Source of the DNA: Lachnospiraceae bacterium UBA2860
Lineage (GTDB): Bacteria; Bacillota; Clostridia; Lachnospirales; Lachnospiraceae
Direction: 5' to 3'
Assembly (NCBI GenBank): GCA_002350625.1
Contig: DEFE01000007.1
Coordinates: 23,393-31,528, forward strand
Length of the DNA: 8,136 nucleotides
Part shown: positions 6,087 to 8,136 of the stretch, piece after piece
Position numbering within the stretch: position 1 is the first letter of the stretch
Layout of the letters: every line of letters begins with the position of its first letter
Translations under genes and position numbers: made by a program
Notes under the pieces: model-generated
The model's database searches: none
What the model saw: the letters and a program-made list of their open reading frames with translations, nothing else
What the model was told of the DNA's origin: nothing

Positions 6087-6092
6087 TGTTGA

Positions 6093-6120
6093 TTGATAGC
6101 TCTAATCTTGGTAATATAGT
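6093..6120 (+). promoter_or_regulatory. Probable sigma-70-type promoter for the rubrerythrin gene
   Basis: TTGATA (6093-6098) and TATAGT (6115-6120) are separated by 16 bp, each matching 5 of 6 consensus bases. The stretch between is AT-rich compared with the surroundings. Transcription would start near 6127 and give a leader of about 35 bases. Its position directly after palindromes 1 and 2 suggests that the rubrerythrin is expressed independently of the cobalamin operon. No operator motif was recognised. Confidence 0.5.
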
Positions 6121-6161
6121 CATAGCAGTGTTGATTTTCTGGTTGGAGATGGAGGACCACG

Positions 6162-6698
6162 ATGAACAAATATGCAGGGACGAAGACAGAGAAGAATCTT
6201 TTAGAGGCATTTGCGGGAGAATCCCAGGCGCGCAACAAGTATACGTATTTCGCATCGGCGGCGAAGAAGGCCGGCTATGAGCAGATCGCGGCGCTTTTCC
6301 TTAAGACCGCGGAGAATGAGAAGGAGCATGCGAAGCTGTGGTTTAAGGCGCTGGGCGGCATCGGAGATACGAAGGAGAATCTGCTTGCGGCAGCGGAGGG
6401 CGAAAATGCCGAATGGACGGATATGTATGCGCGGATGGCTGAGGAAGCGGATGAGGAAGGCTTCCATGAGCTTGCCGAGCAGTTCAGGGGCGTCGCGGCG
6501 ATTGAGAAGGAGCATGAGGAGCGGTATCGCGCGCTGCTGAAGAATATTGAGATGGATGAGGTGTTCAAGAAGAGCGGCGTGACGATCTGGGAATGCCGGA
6601 ACTGCGGGCATATCGTGGTCGGGACGGAGGCGCCGGAGGTATGTCCGGTGTGCAATCATCCGAAGGCATTTTTTGAGGTCAGGGCGACGAATTATTAA
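6162..6698 (+). CDS. rbr: Rubrerythrin
   Basis: Rubrerythrin (178 aa) is a cytoplasmic non-haem iron protein that reduces hydrogen peroxide in anaerobes, fed by rubredoxin or NADH-linked reductases. The N-terminal ferritin-like four-helix domain (about 1-130) shows the diiron ligand pattern: Glu20 in FAGESQA, E53xxH56 in ENEKEH, the region ENAEWTDMY (81-89) with Glu81 and Glu84, and E115xxH118 in IEKEH. The C-terminal rubredoxin-like domain binds one iron through CRNC (Cys145, Cys148) and CPVC (Cys161, Cys164), and ends in the typical PKAFFEV. Length is slightly short of the about 190-residue classic form, but no ligand is missing. GGAGGA (6151-6156) lies five bases before the ATG. It has its own likely promoter and is flanked by palindromes in opposite orientation. 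A role shielding oxygen-sensitive corrinoid enzymes is possible but only inferred from proximity. Confidence 0.96.
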   Translation: MNKYAGTKTEKNLLEAFAGESQARNKYTYFASAAKKAGYEQIAALFLKTAENEKEHAKLWFKALGGIGDTKENLLAAAEGENAEWTDMYARMAEEADEEGFHELAEQFRGVAAIEKEHEERYRALLKNIEMDEVFKKSGVTIWECRNCGHIVVGTEAPEVCPVCNHPKAFFEVRATNY

Positions 6699-6708
6699 AC
6701 GTGAAAAC

Positions 6709-6735
6709 ATGACACGGGGTCTGACCCCGTGTCAT
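6709..6735 (+). repeat. Palindrome 3, between rubrerythrin and the MATE gene
   Basis: ATGACACGGGGTC, T, GACCCCGTGTCAT: perfect 13-bp arms. The central base is T, so this copy is inverted relative to palindromes 1 and 2. It begins 10 bp after the rubrerythrin stop. It is not followed by a T-run on the + strand, so if it terminates transcription it does so weakly in that direction; the - strand reads TGTTTTCACG after the stem. Confidence 0.85.
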
Positions 6736-6752
6736 AATAGTTGACATAATTT

Positions 6753-6757
6753 AGGTG
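6753..6757 (+). promoter_or_regulatory. Ribosome binding site supporting a TTG start for the MATE gene
   Basis: AGGTG lies seven bases before TTG 6765. The next in-frame ATG (6786) has only GGAG 15 bases away, too far. The TTG start also gives an N-terminus (ERKENKMGVMPV) of the kind I recall from clostridial relatives. Confidence 0.5.
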
Positions 6758-6764
6758 CTGAACG

Positions 6765-8117
6765 TTGGAGAGAAAAGAAAACAAGATGGGCGTGATGCCC
6801 GTGAAGAAGCTGATCATCAATATGTCGCTGCCGATGATGTTCTCGATGCTGGTGCAGGCGCTGTACAATATCGTGGACAGTATCTTCGTGTCGAGGCTTT
6901 CGGAGAGCGCGCTGACGGCGGTCACGCTGGCGTTTCCGATGCAGAATCTGATGATCGCGGTCGGGTCGGGGACCGGCGTCGGCATCAATGCGCTGCTCAG
7001 CCGGTCGCTCGGGGAGAAGAATTATGAGAAGGCCGACAAGGCGGCGAATACCGGCATTTTCCTGATCCTGATGAGCATGCTCGTGTTCGTCGCGCTCGGG
7101 CTTTTTGCGGCGGGGCCGTTTGTGGCATTTCAGACGCCGGATGCGGAGATTCAGGGGCTTGGCGCGACGTATCTGCGCATCGTGTGCACGATGTCGGTCG
7201 GAATCTTTTTGCAAATGACATTTGAGCGGCTGCTGCAGTCGACGGGGCGGACGGTGCTGAGTATGATCTCGCAGCTCTCCGGGGCGGTGATCAATATCAT
7301 CTTTGATCCGATCCTGATCTTCGGGTATCTCGGGTTTCCGAAGCTCGGGGTGGCCGGCGCGGCGTATGCGACGGTGCTCGGGCAGGTCGTGGCGGCGGTG
7401 ATCGGGCTTGTGCTGAACGTGAAGAAGAATGAGGAGATTCACCTGCGGATCGCGGATATCGTGCGGCCGGACAGGCGGACGGTCCGGCAGATCTACGCGG
7501 TCGGGGTGCCGTCGGTGCTGATGATTTCGATCGGGTCGCTGATGACATTTTTTATGAATATGATCCTGAAGCCGTTCGAGGCGACGGCGCAGGCCGTGTT
7601 CGGGGCGTATTTCAAGCTGCAGAGCTTTTTCTTCATGCCGGTGTTCGGGCTGAATAACGGGCTGATTCCGATTCTGGCGTTTAATTACGGCGCGAAAAAC
7701 CGCAGCCGGATCGATGAGGCGCTGCGGTTCTCGGTGAAGCTGGCGGTCGGCATCATGCTGGCCGGGACGCTGATGTTCCTGTTCCTGCCGAAGCAGCTGC
7801 TCGGGATGTTTCATGCATCCGAGCATATGCTGGAGATCGGCGTGCCCGCGCTCAGGATCATCGGGCTGAGTTATCCGATTGCGGCGGTTTGCATCGTGAT
7901 GGGATCGATCTTCCAGGCATTTGCGAGGAGCATTAATTCGCTGCTGGTGTCGATTGTCCGACAGCTGCTCGTGCTCGTGCCGGCGGCTGCGCTGCTTGCG
8001 AAAGTCGGCGGCATCGGGGCCGTGTGGTGGGCATTTCCGATCGCGGAGCTCGCTTCGCTTACGATTTCTACGGTGCTGTTCCGCAGGCTGTACCGGGAGG
8101 TTGTGGAGCCGATGTGA
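6765..8117 (+). CDS. MATE-family multidrug/toxin efflux transporter
   Basis: An integral inner-membrane protein of 450 residues with about 12 hydrophobic segments in two six-helix halves, the usual size for MATE exporters, which move cationic drugs or metabolites out in exchange for Na+ or H+. N-lobe landmarks are MSLPMMFSMLVQALYNIVDSI (20-40), GSGTGVGINALLSRSLGEKNYEKAD (67-91) and NIIFDPILIFGYLGFPKLGVAGAAYAT (177-203). The C-lobe has the matching NNGLIPILAFNYGAKNR (297-313) and SYPIAAVCIVMGSIFQAFAR (369-388). Substrate cannot be told from sequence. The start is a TTG chosen on its AGGTG site; ATG 6786 would shorten it by seven residues. The TGA stop (8115-8117) is supplied by a palindrome copy. 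Third positions are strongly GC-rich, which is why a long antisense frame exists. No link to cobalamin genes is evident. Confidence 0.92.
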   Translation: MERKENKMGVMPVKKLIINMSLPMMFSMLVQALYNIVDSIFVSRLSESALTAVTLAFPMQNLMIAVGSGTGVGINALLSRSLGEKNYEKADKAANTGIFLILMSMLVFVALGLFAAGPFVAFQTPDAEIQGLGATYLRIVCTMSVGIFLQMTFERLLQSTGRTVLSMISQLSGAVINIIFDPILIFGYLGFPKLGVAGAAYATVLGQVVAAVIGLVLNVKKNEEIHLRIADIVRPDRRTVRQIYAVGVPSVLMISIGSLMTFFMNMILKPFEATAQAVFGAYFKLQSFFFMPVFGLNNGLIPILAFNYGAKNRSRIDEALRFSVKLAVGIMLAGTLMFLFLPKQLLGMFHASEHMLEIGVPALRIIGLSYPIAAVCIVMGSIFQAFARSINSLLVSIVRQLLVLVPAAALLAKVGGIGAVWWAFPIAELASLTISTVLFRRLYREVVEPM

Positions 8118-8133
8118 CACGGGGTCTGACCCC
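8115..8133 (+). repeat. Palindrome 4, incomplete copy at the window edge
   Basis: TGACACGGGGTC, T, GACCCC: the left arm is intact. The right arm matches for six bases and then reads AAC where the family has GTG, three bases before the window ends. It is T-centred like palindrome 3. Its first three bases are the stop codon of the MATE gene. Confidence 0.75.
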
Positions 8134-8136
8134 AAC

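Larger units (their letters stand above)
6001..6088 (+). repeat. 46-bp-offset direct duplication of the cbiA 3' end plus palindrome
   Basis: TTATGTAAAC occurs at 6001-6010 and again at 6047-6056. In both places it is followed, after a few bases, by the same palindrome core (GGGGTCAGACCCCGTGTCAT). The first copy carries the real end of cbiA (Met codon and TAA). The second is non-coding and slightly diverged. This is the same kind of 3'-end duplication as seen behind cbiF, cbiH and cbiT. Confidence 0.75.

Noticed and set aside
6741..6746. Perfect TTGACA as a -35 for the MATE gene
   Set aside because: No -10-like hexamer lies 16-18 bp downstream (that region is GTTGGAGAG, at the start codon). 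An extended -10-like TG-A-CATAAT overlaps it, but would place the RNA start too close to the ribosome binding site.
6732..8135. 467-codon open frame on the - strand opposite the MATE gene
   Set aside because: Its product is a low-complexity run rich in R, H, D, Q and P with no motif, as expected from reading a GC-biased membrane protein gene backwards.

Overview
The window is a stretch of the anaerobic (early cobalt insertion) cobalamin pathway followed by two stand-alone genes, all on the + strand. CbiG, the CbiF/H/J/E/T set and a rubrerythrin point to an anaerobe. The gene order, the purine-rich Shine-Dalgarno sites and the style of the MATE protein suggest a fairly GC-rich member of the Clostridia (Bacillota). 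That placement is inference; no marker gene is present.

Layout: 2-337 is the 3' end of cbiF, 368-1360 cbiG, 1384-2115 cbiH, 2231-4441 one reading frame fusing CbiJ, CbiE and CbiT, and 4608-6008 cbiA. A 153-bp gap with two palindromes and a likely promoter separates this block from a rubrerythrin (6162-6698). A third palindrome separates the rubrerythrin from a MATE-family exporter (6765-8117), whose stop codon lies inside a fourth, incomplete palindrome at the window edge.

The cbi genes cover consecutive steps: C-11 methylation (CbiF), ring opening and loss of the two-carbon fragment (CbiG), C-17 methylation and ring contraction (CbiH, which acts before CbiF), reduction (CbiJ), C-5 and C-15 methylation with decarboxylation (CbiE, CbiT), and a,c-diamide formation (CbiA). 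CbiL, CbiC, CbiD and the cobaltochelatase are not in this window. No cobalamin riboswitch is visible, as expected if the operon leader lies upstream.

The striking feature is the density of small local duplications at the seams. The cbiF 3' end is duplicated with a 34-bp offset in front of cbiG. The cbiH 3' end is repeated three times (about 60 bp each) in front of cbiJ. The CbiJ domain holds a 15-bp in-frame array. The CbiJ-CbiE linker is a 39-bp in-frame array. The cbiT 3' end seeds a 34-bp array in front of cbiA, and the cbiA 3' end plus a palindrome is duplicated. The cbiH/cbiJ array also creates a 40-codon reading frame that overlaps cbiH and cbiJ by ATGA at both ends, so it could relay translational coupling across the inserted DNA.
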